Part shown: one piece after another, positions 20,933 through 32,636 of the stretch | Layout: the number at the start of each line of letters is the position of its first letter | How positions within the stretch are numbered: the first letter of the stretch is position 1 | Source: Mermis nigrescens | Lineage: Eukaryota; Nematoda; Enoplea; Mermithida; Mermithidae | Direction of reading: 5' to 3' | NCBI GenBank assembly: GCA_036768485.1 | Contig: JAVLUZ010000154.1 | Coordinates: 19,839,134-19,903,133, forward strand | DNA: 64,000 nt | The notes under the pieces: model-generated | Told to the model about the DNA's origin: nothing | Seen by the model: the letters and a program-made list of their open reading frames with translations, nothing else | Databases searched by the model: none | Made by a program: the position numbers and the translations under genes

Positions 20933-21896
20933 CTCAAAATTTAGGAAGTATGATTATGTGTCAAAAGGGTCCCCCAAAGGCAAAAAATGTAAAATTCCTA
21001 ATGCTCATCTAAATGACCGCTTGAATAGATTTTAGCACGAGTATTAATCCGATAAGCCTAAAATTTTTTGAGCGCCTCGTGCCCCATTTATTTACTTAGA
21101 GTATAGTTTTTAATGATAATTCAGATGTGAGTTTGGAGTCTTCAAAATTTTTTCAGCGAGTAGATCTCGCCGTTAAAAGCTCAAAAACGCCTCTAATTTT
21201 GCCTAACTACGAGTAGTTCTTAAGATATTTGATTTTGAAATGTTCATCCCCAAATCCAGAAGGGCCAGCGACGCCCTGTCGATTCCAATCATCTTCAGAA
21301 ACGTTCTGCATAAATTGGCCACGCCAATGACTTCTCAGCATTACACCCAACCCAGACATGGCTGAAAAAATTGTTTGTACTCAATTTCGACACAACGCAA
21401 AGAAAATGAATAGGAAAAATACCTAATTCTATCCGGATCGCCAGAAAATTTAAATTTATATAGCAGGTCTGACTCAAACCTGGTCTGTCTGGAAGACAAA
21501 AGTTATCCAACGAAATAATAAATCCATGCAAAATACTTGAAAATGTTGGGCTTATCAGCTCAAAAGTCCGGAAAAATTTATTCTAACGGTCTTTCAAGTC
21601 CGATTTATGACTTGCGATAAAATTTACTTCAACGGTCTTTCAAGTGGCTTTAAGAATTTTCATTTTTTTCTCTAAAGGACCCTTATAAAAATACGTGTAC
21701 TTTAAAAATATTTTGGAACCCGGCCTCCCCAATCCCCATAGCTTCATGCCAGCCCCAGATTACAGACCGTTCTGTACATACGTATATGAGACCAAATAAG
21801 TTGAGTATCAAGAACAAAAATGATATGAACCTACGCGCAAGCACCCGTTTAAAAACGACGAGACCATACTCAGGGACCGAGGTATGTGAACTTAAG
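20933..21896. other. 3' flank of the nanos-type gene, no other gene seen
   Basis: AT-rich. A short direct repeat (AACGGTCTTTCAAGT) occurs at about 21578 and 21630. No conserved frame is found before the nanos stop at 21897. Confidence 0.4.
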
Positions 21897-22038
21897 CTAA
21901 ACCGGGCGTTTCCATTTCGAGACATCTCCGAGGCGTTCGAGTTCGCGAGCTTTTTTCACTTCGCAATACCGGATAGTATGAGCCTGATCACCTGTCTGCG
22001 AGCACACTTCGCACACGTGGCGTCGTAAAACTGGACAT
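21897..22038 (-). CDS. nanos: nanos homologue, exon 2 (second zinc knuckle and C-terminus)
   Basis: This last exon completes the Nanos-type double CCHC zinc finger. After the acceptor GATTTTAG, the first base A completes a Leu codon (TTA) begun in exon 1. The chain goes on CPVLRRHVCEVCSQTGDQ, then AHTIRYCEVKK, giving C-x7-C-x2-C-x7-H-x4-C exactly as in the family. GD-AHT and YC are hallmark residues. The tail (ARELERLGDVSKWKRPV) is short and charged and ends at TAG. Nanos proteins bind RNA with Pumilio, repress target mRNAs and maintain germ cells; that role is family knowledge. The intron between the exons is 3157 bp (25195-22039) and is full of repeats. Confidence 0.9.
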
Positions 22039-22289
22039 CTAAAATCATACTCATGTATGCAGGCCCCTTTTTTGTGGGGGGGATCTTGAAGGTCATATAT
22101 CTCGGGAACCGTTAAGAGGTAGTAAAAAGGGCATTTTTGAACGTTTCTCAACGAGCTCTACACAATGGTGAAGAAATTTCAAACAAATTTCAATATATCA
22201 TAGCACATTTCATAGTTGAACTCAAAAAATCTATCACTTAAACTATCTGTACAATTGATTTCTCATCTTCCAATTCATACACTGGGAAT

Positions 22290-22533
22290 CATAGGAGGGC
22301 AGCGCCAAATTTCTGGCGAGGGGTGCAAGGTTTTTCAAAGGTTAAAAAATTGTCTTGGAAATTGTGGTATGGCGAAAAAATAAAATTTTTCAACGTTTCT
22401 CATCGAGCACTATCAATTGGCATCAAAAAATTGCGAAAAGAATAACAATTTCTAAAAATTGAATTCTGGGGAGAAGGATATTCGGCCCTATGGGAGAGGA
22501 AGAGTAGCCCCCGTAAGCCCACGGCCACGTGTG
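22290..22533 (+). mobile_element. hAT-like MITE, family 1, copy 6
   Basis: It starts CATAGGAGGGC and ends GGCCACGTGTG. The flanks CTGGGAAT and CTGGGGAC match at 6 of 8, an aged target duplication. It lies inside the nanos intron. Confidence 0.75.
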
Positions 22534-23204
22534 CTGGGGACCCTTGTTTGAACAGAAAAAATTTTTTGTTCCGAGGGAAGGGGCAACTGCCCCCTTGCCC
22601 CCTAGGCTACAGGTCTGCATGTAACGGCTTGAAATTTGGAATTTGGAAGGCCGGCCATTTTTAGGGGATGGGAGAAAATGACCGCCAATTTTCGGCCAAA
22701 AAACACCGAAAAATGGCCAAAAATTTATCCTTTCCAAAAAATTGGTGGAGGTCAAAAACTTTCTGGCTTGATAAGGGATAGGGAGACGACCAACTTTGGG
22801 TAGAGAATCCCTTATCTCCCCTGTTACATGTATGCCTAAAATATGTTTTTCTGAATTTTAAATCTTAATATATTTTTCAAAAGTGCTATTCGTATGATTA
22901 TTCATTTTTGATGAACGCTTATCTGTGGACTGGCACTTCACGAGGAATTAAGCAGAAGAACGGATTTAGGTGGGGAGGGGAAGGGGTTCCTGCCTCCCTG
23001 TCATCAAAAAAGTTGTTGCAAATTGTGAATTTTCAATAATTTCAGCCACTATTTTCATGATTTGTCAAATTTAAGCAGTGCTTCACATCGGGGTAGTAAT
23101 ATAAAATAACCACCGACAATCTTGCCGCTCTAAAAATTTTATTTTCACGCCATAGACAGCAATTTTTCGCTTCTTACAATGATTCGTGTGAGCTGGAGAC
23201 ATAA

Positions 23205-23665
23205 TGTAAATAATTTTGGATCTAGTATACAATTTACCCCCAGCGTTTCTTAGCCGATCCATATAAGCTACAATAAACAAACTTTACGAGGAGATAGCTA
23301 TAAGCCTATTGTACTAATCTAGCAAAATTGATTAACTTACGGTGTAAACTTACTGCTTTACACTCACAGTTTACAACGTACTAACGGCATCTAATAATTG
23401 TAAACGATTCGGTGGGTTTCAAACAAATCAGTTTTTTGTAACTCAATCAACATCCTACATTTAAAAAAGTAAATTTAAAGTAAAGTAAAGTAAGTTTTTT
23501 TCAATTTTTTTAAGCAGTAAGTTTACGCCGTAAGTTAATCAATTTTGCCAGATTAGTACAATAGGCTCATAGCTATCTCCTTGTAGAGTTTGGTTACTGT
23601 AGCTTATATGGATCGGCTAAAAAACGCTGAAGTAAGTTATACTAGATCCATAATTTTATCTATTT
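23205..23665. repeat. Long inverted repeat inside the nanos intron
   Basis: The left arm 23205-23360 and right arm 23510-23665 are reverse complements over about 155 bases with few changes. Landmarks are GGATCTAGTATA, GCCGATCCATATAAGCTAC, ATAGCTATAAGCCTATTGTAC and TTAACTTACGG. The loop is about 150 bases. It would form a strong hairpin in the pre-mRNA and is probably a foldback MITE. Confidence 0.8.
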
Positions 23666-24048
23666 TTCGCAGAAACTATGTAATTTTTTGCGCTTTGTGC
23701 CAAATGTTCTAGCTAAATGTGACTCAGCTCATAGAATTAGGTAACCTTGAATTGGGTTGCGCGCTGCACCCAAGCAGCGTTTTGTGGTATCGGCGCATTA
23801 AGACAATGTTTGCGGGTTTATGAAGCCCAACTATAAGGTTTTTGAAAATTTCAGGAAATTTTAAGAAATTTCGAAAATTTTAAGATTTTCAGCATCAAAA
23901 ATGATATTTTACTATCAACAGACGGCAAAAGATGCTACTTCATGCATAAAAAAGCACAAAAGAAAAATTTCTAACGGCTGCTTGGGCAGGACATAAAAAT
24001 TTGCGTATTCAAAAGAGCAGTAATTTCTTAACAGATTGTTATAAAGCA

Positions 24049-24597
24049 GTGGCGCACATCTAGGATTTTCGGAAATGGGCGGACGACGATATCAGCTTCT
24101 CGCAAACAAGTCGAAAATGAGTCCAAAATCTGCCCTTTGCAGAAGTAGCATTTTATGGTCGTTTTAGGTTAATTACATTTATTGTATAAATGATTTTCGG
24201 TGCAAAATTATTTCAAAACATTTGACAATTTTAAGCCATTTCGTGCAAACAAGATTTTGAATTTCTTTGACTTTTGCGAAAACATGAAGCGAAGCACATC
24301 CTGTGATGGTGCATCAAGGGAAACGCCTATTAAAGCATTTGGCTCGAAATGCAGACAATTTCAAGAATTCATGCTAAAATTTGAAGAGTACTATAGAAAA
24401 GATGGCTTGTTGTGGGACGCGAAAAAACGAATAAATGTTATAAATAGGTATTGTCCAGCGCGAAGCGAGTGAAACACTTGAGAAGTCAGGCTGATCGATG
24501 CTAAAAAATTGTTGTAAAGTGCATATTTAGCCTTCATCTCGCAAATATTTTGACCAACAGGGGCGCCTACCCTCCCCCAATCTTCTTAAAACCGCTG
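24049..24597. mobile_element. Possible hAT-like family 2 element
   Basis: It starts CAGTGGCGCACATCTAGG and has a candidate inverted end CTTAAAACCGCTGG near 24597. The flanks do not give a clear duplication. The ORF at 24200-24472 lies inside and shows no family features. Confidence 0.35.
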
Positions 24598-25195
24598 GTT
24601 GGAAGTATGACACTTTGTCGATCAATAAATCAAATGAAACATTTGAACAAAGAATTCGAAAAAATTACGATGAAAATTATCTTCAACATTTTGTATTACA
24701 AATCAACAATTAAGCAAATGAATTTTACGCGCACGAGCTTAAATTTTAAATATTTCCAGTGCTTTGTGTTAAATGCTGCTTTTATATATTGCGCAAATTA
24801 TATAGAACAGTAATTTAAATCCGCATCTAATGCATTTTCTGCAGAAAAACTAAAAGAACAAGAAGGCCCAAAAGTGGATCGCAAAAATGCTATAAATTGA
24901 TATGAAATTGTTTTTCACGCAAATTTTTGGATTTATGTCATTGTTTTGGGGCATTGACTCCAAGGCTCACCCGACCAACCACACTGTGCATCTGAGCCCA
25001 TCACTTGCTCCATTATCAAACGTGGGCGAAGGGAGAGGGTGTGGACAAAAAAATCGATAGACTTCTGGAATTGAATTATTGGTGCAATTTCCGGCAATTT
25101 TACCCCTTCGGACCCTTAGAATTTACTTGCTGCCCGAGTATGCTCGCTACGCGTAAAGTTTGACCGACGTTACAATAATTTTGAAATCAACTCAC

Positions 25196-25485
25196 AAGGT
25201 GACGCCCCGACCATCCTTGCAGCGATGCGACGACCACAAAGCCACGCTGTTTGGTTCGTTGTTCCTGCAAAATTGGCAAAAATCTGCCGTCAACGACGGT
25301 GACTTCCCAGCTTGCTTGGTTTTCTTCGATTTCGGGCCGGAAATATAATTAGCCGACCGACCGACGACGCCATCCAGATGGGCCGCCACGTCGTTGTACG
25401 AGCATTGCTCCCCAAAATATAAGTCGTTTTCTCGAATTCCGTGTTGAATCTGCAGTGCAACAACGAAAATATCCAAGCTTACCAT
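25196..25485 (-). CDS. nanos: nanos homologue, exon 1 (first zinc knuckle)
   Basis: This exon encodes about 96 residues from the ATG at 25485. The frame is open further upstream to about 25608 without another ATG, so an additional 5' exon or a longer start cannot be excluded. Near its end it has a basic linker (SGPKSKKTKQAGKS) and the first Nanos knuckle, FCQFCRNNEPNSVALWSSH, then KDGRGVT. Spacing is C-x2-C-x13-H-x10-C, one residue longer than the usual x12. It stops at a perfect donor, ACCTT|GTGAGT. Joining to the acceptor at 22038 restores a Leu codon and the frame, and places the next Cys correctly. Base composition is higher in GC than the surroundings, as expected of a real exon. Confidence 0.88.
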
Positions 25486-25619
25486 TGAAGCAATCGACAC
25501 GTATATAAAAGGACGCACATGCGTAGAAAGTGAGCTGACGTTCGGGTGAGATGAACACGGGGTCGGATTTACAATAGAGGAGAGCGCGTTGTAATGATTC
25601 TTGGCCACCGGCCATCATA

Positions 25620-25860
25620 ATTTCAAAAAATTTAATTCTGTCAAAAAATCTTATTTGATCGTTTTATCATTTTAATTTGATTGTATAAATTTTGTAAATT
25701 AATTTGAAAATTTTAAGTTATTTTTTTCAATTTAATATTATTTATTTTGATTTATTTTATTTAATTTATTTTAATTTAATTTTAATTAATCAGTTTTTTA
25801 ATTTAATTTAATTTTTTTAAATCATTTGCTGATGGCCGAAGGCCGTGTTTCTTGTTTTTT
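25620..25860. repeat. Low-complexity TTTAATTTA-rich tract
   Basis: Nearly pure A/T with TTTAATTTA repeats, just upstream of the nanos locus on its strand. No gene is seen. Confidence 0.7.
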
Positions 25861-26187
25861 AAATTTTGTACACTTAAAAATTCTCTGCTTTTCCCATTTC
25901 CTATCAAATGATTCAATAGACTTTTCGCCCTAAATGCACAAATACAAAAAATTATGAAGTAAATTAAGTCTTTAAACGTCTTTTTTGCGTAATTTCACAG
26001 TTCGCACAAAATTCCAGCGGAAATTAAAGGAATTAAGAACTTTTTGACACAGAATTGTCAAAAATAGTGAAATTAGTTGCAGAAGTTTTACACTGGAAAT
26101 TATTAGAAGTAAAAGTATAAAATGTAAAACGAAAGAAAAGGTTACGCTGTAAAAACTACGTGGATAACGGATTTTCGGTGATTTTAG

Positions 26188-26945
26188 AAATTCTTGTCAA
26201 ACTTTTTTTTGCCAAATGTTAAATTTCCTTAAGATTTATAGTTAAGATCTTGAGTCTTGGCGCAGTGAAAATCCAATATCCTCCACTAGACCACTAGACA
26301 AAAAGCCCGCTACCAGCCTCCTGCGCAAAAACATTGTCCTGCAGCCTTTTCACAAAATTTTTGGTTCCATCACAAAATTATCGAATTTGTGAAAACTCGC
26401 TGCACGTTTGACTAATTTTTTTTATTATTCTGAGCACTTTCTGAAGTTTTCCCAGACGGTCGTGATACCATAAACACACATTACAGTAGGGGTTATCAAC
26501 ATACGTGGACAGCAAGAAAATTCTGGGGGGGTGCAAGATTTTTTCAAGCTCCATAAATGGCCTCAAAAATGGTGGTATGGCGATAAAAACAATATTTTTC
26601 GACGTTTCTCATCAAGCACTATCCATTGGCATAAAAAAATTGCGAAAAAAACGAAAAAAATTTTCAAAAATTAATTGAATTCTGGGGGGGTATTTTGATT
26701 TCTGGGGGGGTATTTTGGTTTCTGGGAGAGGAGGGGTGCATACCCCCCAAATCCCCTACGCCCAGGTGTGGTTATCAACCCATTATTTCTGATAGCATCA
26801 AGAATTCATTTTTGGCGAAAGCTCTAACAACAGCAGTTTCTCTTTGATCATTACTGCGCCAAGACTCAAGATCTTAACTATAAATCTTAAGGAAGTTCAA
26901 AATTTGGCAAAAAAAAGTTTGACAAGAATTTTTACAATCACTGTG
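26188..26945. repeat. Inverted repeat element with an inserted MITE
   Basis: The arms at 26188-26266 and 26853-26945 are inverse copies containing GCCAAATGTTAAATTTCC, CTTAAGATTTATAGTTAAG and ATCTTGAGTCTTGGCGCAGT. The middle holds a family 1 hAT-like MITE at 26500-26770. Confidence 0.78.
26500..26770 (+). mobile_element. hAT-like MITE, family 1, copy 7
   Basis: Perfect 8-bp duplication GTTATCAA (26492-26499, 26771-26778). Ends are CATACGTGGAC and GCCCAGGTGTG. It is one of the best-preserved copies. Confidence 0.9.
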
Positions 26946-27284
26946 AAGAGAAATCAAAACTGGAACTATTAAGACTATACCAAAATATTCAATCAGTATA
27001 AGTTCAGAACTGTATCAAAAAATCTTCACGTTCAACGCCGGGTGCGGCAGTATTTCATGTGCAGGTTTACAATGATTAATTTTATTTGATTTTTAGAGTA
27101 CTGTTTTTCTTTTTCATGTCATTATTATTATCATAGTATTTATAGTATCGGGGGCACATCGATGATGATTTTTTATTCCTGTCTTGCTCCCGCTATTTCT
27201 TTACTCAGGGTATTCCCTGACATGATTGTCATTCACATGTAGGTTCACAATGATTTTATTCTTTGCTTATTTACTTTTTATTGT

Positions 27285-27290
27285 ACCTAT

Positions 27291-27350
<60 letters not shown>

Positions 27351-27352
27351 TT
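27285..27352. repeat. (TTTA)n microsatellite
   Basis: About sixteen TTTA units in a row, followed by imperfect TTA/TAA repeats to about 27415. The long ORF here is just the repeat. Confidence 0.95.
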
Positions 27353-27899
27353 ATTTATATATTTCTCATGAAAATTCTTTTTATTATTAATAATAATATT
27401 GTTATTATTATTATCAAACGTATCTATAATTTTGATTCGTTTGTTGCTTTGAGACAGTCTAGTCGTCCAGACTGGTGCCGCTAGGTTGCAGCGACAAACT
27501 TTTTCTTAGAGGATTAAAGGCGCGAAACTGTAGCAACCTGGTTCTCTCTGATGACCTCGTTTGCTTATGTGATTTTTACGTCTTTTTGGGTTAGTTTTCT
27601 GTATATAATCCTGCCTACTTTTTTCTGCTTCGTTTAGACTTTTGTGCCTCATAGAACACGTAATCTCCCATAATATATTTTTTTAGGTACACTTGTGCTA
27701 TTTCACGCGGCCTTTGTTTCTTTCTTATTAATAGCAAGCTGCACTTCTATCCCTGTCTTTCTTTTTCCTTTTCTTTTCATTTAGTTTTTTTCATTTTTAT
27801 TTATCTATTTATTTATTTTTTCTCGATATTTTCTTTCTTCTTTCTCGCTTTTACTTGTATTGATGACTTCTTACTATACCTGAATACCCCCAACAGATG

Positions 27900-29480
27900 A
27901 AGCCCCCCTTCAGCAACACTGAGACATTCGGGGGGAGCGAAATTTTCTTAAAAGATAGATAATTAAAAATCCGGATGTGCTCGTTTTTAATTTACACTCA
28001 ATGCCGAGTTTGTAGTGAGCGTATAAAGTTTTGGCGTAACGTTTTATCATGGACAAACCTGTGACGGTTTTCACATCCAGCTTGTACACAACTCAGCTTG
28101 AGTGCCTCATATAATTTAATGGGATAGAATCGCAGAGGGTGAAATTCTCTAGTTGACAAACTTGTTTTTTTAATTTCGCATTTGTTCTCGAGTGGGAGGA
28201 TGGGTTCTAAAGATCATGAGAATTTGGAGGTGTAAAGACAGTTTTTTGTAGCAATTTTTACTTCTTTCTGCCTGCCAACAACTCCGTATATGAGTCACCA
28301 AAATTTTTTTCTGATAGAAATGTACTAGAACCAAAGGGGTGCCTTTGGCTTACCAGTTTACTTTTTACACTAAATAATAAGTTTAATCCAGAGGTTTGAA
28401 GTTTACACTCTAGTGGATAGCGTAAAAAACGGATTTGTCTAAGATTTTTTTGCCAACTTCTCCGCTTGTAAGTCAGGACAAGTTGAATAGAATAAAAATA
28501 AACTACATTTAGAGTGCTGCTCGTTGAGCAAACCGCGTTTAAAAAACTTAATATTGAGTTATTTCCCGCGGTGTAAATTTCGAAATTAGGGTATAACATT
28601 GAACGAGAAAACACTTTTTTTCCTTTTTTTTTGGTTGGTCAATATCTCAAATCGGATGTGAAATAGAACTTTTTCGCACACAAGCGTCCTACGATTCAAA
28701 TGCTACAAACTGGCCCAAACCGAATTTGATGGATAGTGGAAAAATACGTTTTTGTCCCGTTTTTTGTCCGGCTTTCTCTCCATTTAGAAGTCAAGTCAAA
28801 TAAATAAAGTGCTTTCTAAGGGGTACATGTCACAGCAAATTGTGTTTATTTACATCAATATTGAGCTTTTTCGAGAGGTGTAAGGTCAACAATCGGGGTG
28901 TTAAACGTAGTGATGTCTTGTTTTTTCTGCTAACTTCTCCGGTTATGAGTCTGGACATGATCACAAGTCTAGAAATGCACCGGGGGTCAAACGTCATACG
29001 TCATTGGGCGCGTTTGTTTACACTCAACAGTGGTGTGAAACAGCTTACATCTAATATTTGTCTTCAGACCATTGTGGAGAGTTAATTTTTTCATGAATAT
29101 TGATCGTATTATCAGAACTACGAATCCGATTTAAATCTCCTTTACACTCAGTGGTTGTGTAAAGTTTATGATGAAAATTAACTTTAGTTCTAGAGCGTTT
29201 CAAAAGCTTCATTTTTTCAAAATTTCCAACGTAACGTCAGAATTACGAATCTGACTATTAGTTTTCTGTACAACCTGTAGTTATGTAAAGTTTATACTAT
29301 TCAATTATTGCTGAAGTGTTAAGTTCACATTACAAATTTATGTTCATTTAAGAGCATTGCAAAACGTAATTTTTTTCAAAATATCTTCCGTAAGGAGGAT
29401 TACGAATCTGACTGCATGCTTTCTCCACACCCTACAGTTATTCTTAGTTAATTCTGAAAATTAGTTTTAGTTCTAAAGCG
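27900..29480 (+). repeat. GTGTAAA-rich long dispersed element, copy 2
   Basis: It shares with the 15390-17740 copy the start (AAAGATAGATAATTAAAAATCC-like) and blocks TTTACACTCTAGTGGAT, GTAAAAAACGGATTT, GGTTATGAGTC and GTGTAAAGTTTA. No coding is seen. Confidence 0.58.
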
Positions 29481-29524
29481 TTGTAAAAGCTCAATTTCTT
29501 CAAAATGATCCCCGAAAACATGCG

Positions 29525-30000
29525 TTTTCCCCACACTCAGATTTTTCATGTCTAAAAATGGCCGGGGGGTACCATATGTGTTCTTGAAGGGGTTTGACCC
29601 CAGGATGGCTCTTAAATCTGACCGCTACAACATGACTGCGACCCCCAAAAATTGTCGATTTTTTTAAATTGTAAAAGCCTGTCTTTCCAAGCGTTTTTTT
29701 GACTTGTATCCATCGTTCTTAGCTCATTTTTAAAGCAAAAGTCTCGAAGTTTCGGCGCTTCGCACCATAACATGTTTTTTGACCACATTTTGTTCAATTC
29801 ATTCTATAATCGATTTTTCGATATATTTCGAAATTTTTTAATGTTTCAGTGCGTTAGAAAGAAACATCATTGAGCAAAACCCTAAAAACAGTGTTTTTGA
29901 CTTGTATCCATCGTTTTTAGCCCAAAAAGGCACTTTTTACAAATTTTTTCAGGCCTGACCCCCTCAGAATTCCCATGCTGTACTCGTATATGCATGCCGG
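29525..30000. repeat. MITE-like repeat related to 39425-39842 and 46730-47590
   Basis: It shares GGCGCTTCGC, CATGTTTT, GAATTCCCAT(G/A)CTGT and CGTATATG-type end motifs with those regions. The duplication at its edges is not clear. Confidence 0.4.
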
Positions 30001-30541
30001 TGACCAGCTCCCTAAATTTCGATCGGCTAAATAAGAAATGACCATAGATGTATAGCATGGACGGTATGTAGGTGTCAGCCAGAGGGTTTTTTTACAGCTC
30101 AAATGGTCCCAAACACAGGGAGAAATGTTAATGACATACACAATGTTAAAACACAGTCTGTGATCAAATTAAAGCACTTTTGCAGAAGAAATTTTGATTT
30201 TCATCCATTTTCGGCTTTCATTTTGCCAAAAAATTTCCATCTCTACCTTCTAAGGGGATCGAGATCTCCATACCCCACATGCATGTCTGGACACGAAGCA
30301 CTCAAATTGTGCTAAGGAATGCAGTTATATTGATTAAAAACATTTTATATATAGGATATTTTCTCCGTCGTTTTACAGCGATTAAAATGAGAACACCAAA
30401 TCTATTAGCAACAAATTATGAAATTGAACTGTAAATATTTATTTCTTCATTCATTTTGAAGCTATTAGAAGAAACAAAGCTAAAAATAATTCGGTGCGAA
30501 GCAGGGTGAAAGTTTGACATGTTATCTATATTTATCACTTA

Positions 30542-31044
30542 CACTGGCGGATTTGGAGAGGGTGGCGGCCGCCCTCACCCTGCTGTCAATAAATATTTAG
30601 GCGGCGGGCGCCCTTGAGAAAAATTGAATTTCTTTGATGATTTCAGCCATTTTTATCTTGATTTTTTAAATTTTACCGGCGCTTTGCGCCGAGTTAGTGC
30701 CCGTTAATGACATTTACTGATTTTATTGGCGCTCTAAAAAATTATTTTCATGTTAGAAGAGTAGCTATTGCGCAGCACAAAGATTTTGAAGTTCTTTTGA
30801 TGATTTATCGAGTATTTTTCGGCGGATTGTGTCGATTTTTTCGTACTTTGCGAGTTTTTACTAAAAATATTAATAAAACTTTAAGTTTTAAATTTTGGCA
30901 TCAGCAATGAATCCGCCTATCAAAAGACCGCAAAAAGCCCGGTACTTTAAGCCTAATGGATCATATTTCCGACAATTTTGACACTTTTAGAGAAATTTGC
31001 GTTACGCCCCTCCCCCGTGTCAGAAAATACTGGATCCGCTACTG
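30542..31044. mobile_element. hAT-like MITE, family 2
   Basis: Ends are CACTGGCGGATTTGG and TGGATCCGCTACTG (inverted). The flanks ATCACTTA (30534-30541) and ATCACGTA (31045-31052) match at 7 of 8. C-rich blocks lie inside both ends. Confidence 0.75.
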
Positions 31045-31847
31045 ATCACGTATAAGCGAAATTAGGCTTTTCAGGAGACAAACATCACAGGCGGTCTTGG
31101 TGCTTCCGGGATAAGAGGATGAACAAACGTTGCTACTGTAGGCAGGCCCGTATCCAGGATTCGCCCAGGGGCGAGGAACTCAACAATGATAGGTTCATCT
31201 CGAAAAAGTCGATGGATAGTGGAATAGCTACAAAAACCGCATTCTTCAACGATTTAGACAGGCGCTATTCATTAAAATCATAAAATGCGAACATTTAGAT
31301 GAAAACTTTGCACAAAAATGCTAATAAAAGTATCATTTATTGGTCACACCTAAGGCAAAATTATCGAAAACACGTCAAAACGAGTATAAAGCGCGAACAG
31401 TCGAAAATTTGAAGATTATATAACAAAGACACGTATTTTTCACATTTCCGTGAATAATCTCTCCATTAAATGATTTTTTCTGCCATTTACTATATTATCC
31501 GCTTTTGAACATTATTAAAAATCTGGAGTGACATGGCGAAATTTCCATTAGCGCATGAAAATATTTATTGCATGATCAAGCAACAAAGCTGAAATACCGG
31601 GGATTAATTTGATAGTCGATTGTTAATGTTTGCTCGAAATCTACGAATGCGATAATACAGTTTTCGCGGAGTGAAGAAATGAAATTTTTGTCACAAAGGT
31701 GGTCCAAAAAAATTTCTATGAACATCATAAAAAGTATGATCAATCAGGCAGTTTAAATATAATTATAATCGATTGGAAAAATAATTCATTAATTAATTAA
31801 AAAAACCATAGGTACAACGATCAAAGAGATGATAGGTACTGACTGAC

Positions 31848-32067
31848 CAATCCAATTTCTAGCATAGCCAGTTGACGAGCTAATTTGAAGAACGCGTAAT
31901 CTTCTTCTTTGGTCCACAAAATTTTTTGCCTTGCTGGCCAGTCAAACGCGGAATCCGAGAAGTCGAAGCGACTAAAACTCAAATTTCCGTCAAACGCTCC
32001 GCCAGCAGATCTAGTCGCACGAGCTTGTTGCTGAATAGTTGGCAAAATGCGTCTGATCGGAGTCGAA
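31848..32067 (-). CDS. Candidate isolated host exon
   Basis: A 220-base segment lies between a textbook acceptor (GATTTTCAG at 32068) and a donor-like GTCAGT at 31847. One frame is open throughout. It encodes RRILPTIQQQARATRSAGG, then FSRFDFSDSAFDWPARQK and WTKEEDYAFFKLARQLAML. The protein has a credible composition and higher GC than its surroundings, but I do not recognise the family. WTKEED recalls a SANT/Myb start, although the pattern does not continue. A second frame is open over about the first two thirds of the segment, so the choice of frame is uncertain. No partner exons were found nearby. Confidence 0.3.
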
Positions 32068-32128
32068 CTGAAAATCGGACATACCCATTAAAATATGCGA
32101 TAAGTTGTCGAAGCGGGTTTCGAAAAAC

Positions 32129-32323
32129 CAGTGGCGGATCCAGGATTTTCTTAAGGGGGGGGGGGGCGGTACATCTAAAGGGGGGGGCGGAACTTCAACT
32201 TGGGCGGAAAAAATAGCCGTTTTAGCCCGAAAATCGCTAAAAATCGCTCAAAATTCCTTTATTTTGCACACCATTTTGGGCCAATGGGGGGGGGCAACGG
32301 CCCCCCCCATAAATCCGCCCCTG
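32129..32323. mobile_element. hAT-like MITE, family 2, short copy
   Basis: Ends are CAGTGGCGGATCCAGG and ATAAATCCGCCCCTG (inverted). The flanks CGAAAAAC and CAAAAAAC match at 7 of 8. Long G runs at the left and C runs at the right could pair. 195 bp. Confidence 0.82.
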
Positions 32324-32636
32324 CAAAAAACGGTCTAGGACGTTTGGGAGCGGCTGCTTTGGCGCGGCCATTTTGGCTTTTCAATTAATTACAAAATGAG
32401 CATAAGTGTCTGTTTTAGACAGAAACATCGTGCAGGAATTTTGTCGGGCTATTCACTTGAATCACACATTCGTGGCATGACCGAAATTCTGGGGTTCTTG
32501 GGCATCAGAAACATTCTATGATAAAAACAAAAAGATTGATAGTTAAGTCAAAAGCACAATTTTCCAATGTTTTGGTGGCGCATGTCGGCATAAAAAGAAG
32601 GAAAAGACGATAAATTGAATGGGCGAGAAATATTTT

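Larger units (their letters stand above)
22039..25195 (-). other. nanos intron, repeat-filled
   Basis: The donor is GTGAGT at 25195 and the acceptor TTTTAG at 22039. It contains a family 1 hAT-like MITE (22290-22533), a long inverted repeat (arms 23205-23360 and 23510-23665), and a possible family 2 element (about 24049-24597). Small ORFs inside have no recognisable features. Confidence 0.8.

Noticed and set aside
24200..24472. 90-residue ORF within the nanos intron
   Set aside because: Located inside a probable MITE, no recognisable domain, and AT-rich codons typical of the repeats.
25500..25512. TATATAAAAGG on the plus strand as a promoter
   Set aside because: It faces away from the nanos-type gene and no plus-strand gene follows.
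27263..27484. 73-residue ORF
   Set aside because: Translation of the (TTTA)n microsatellite.
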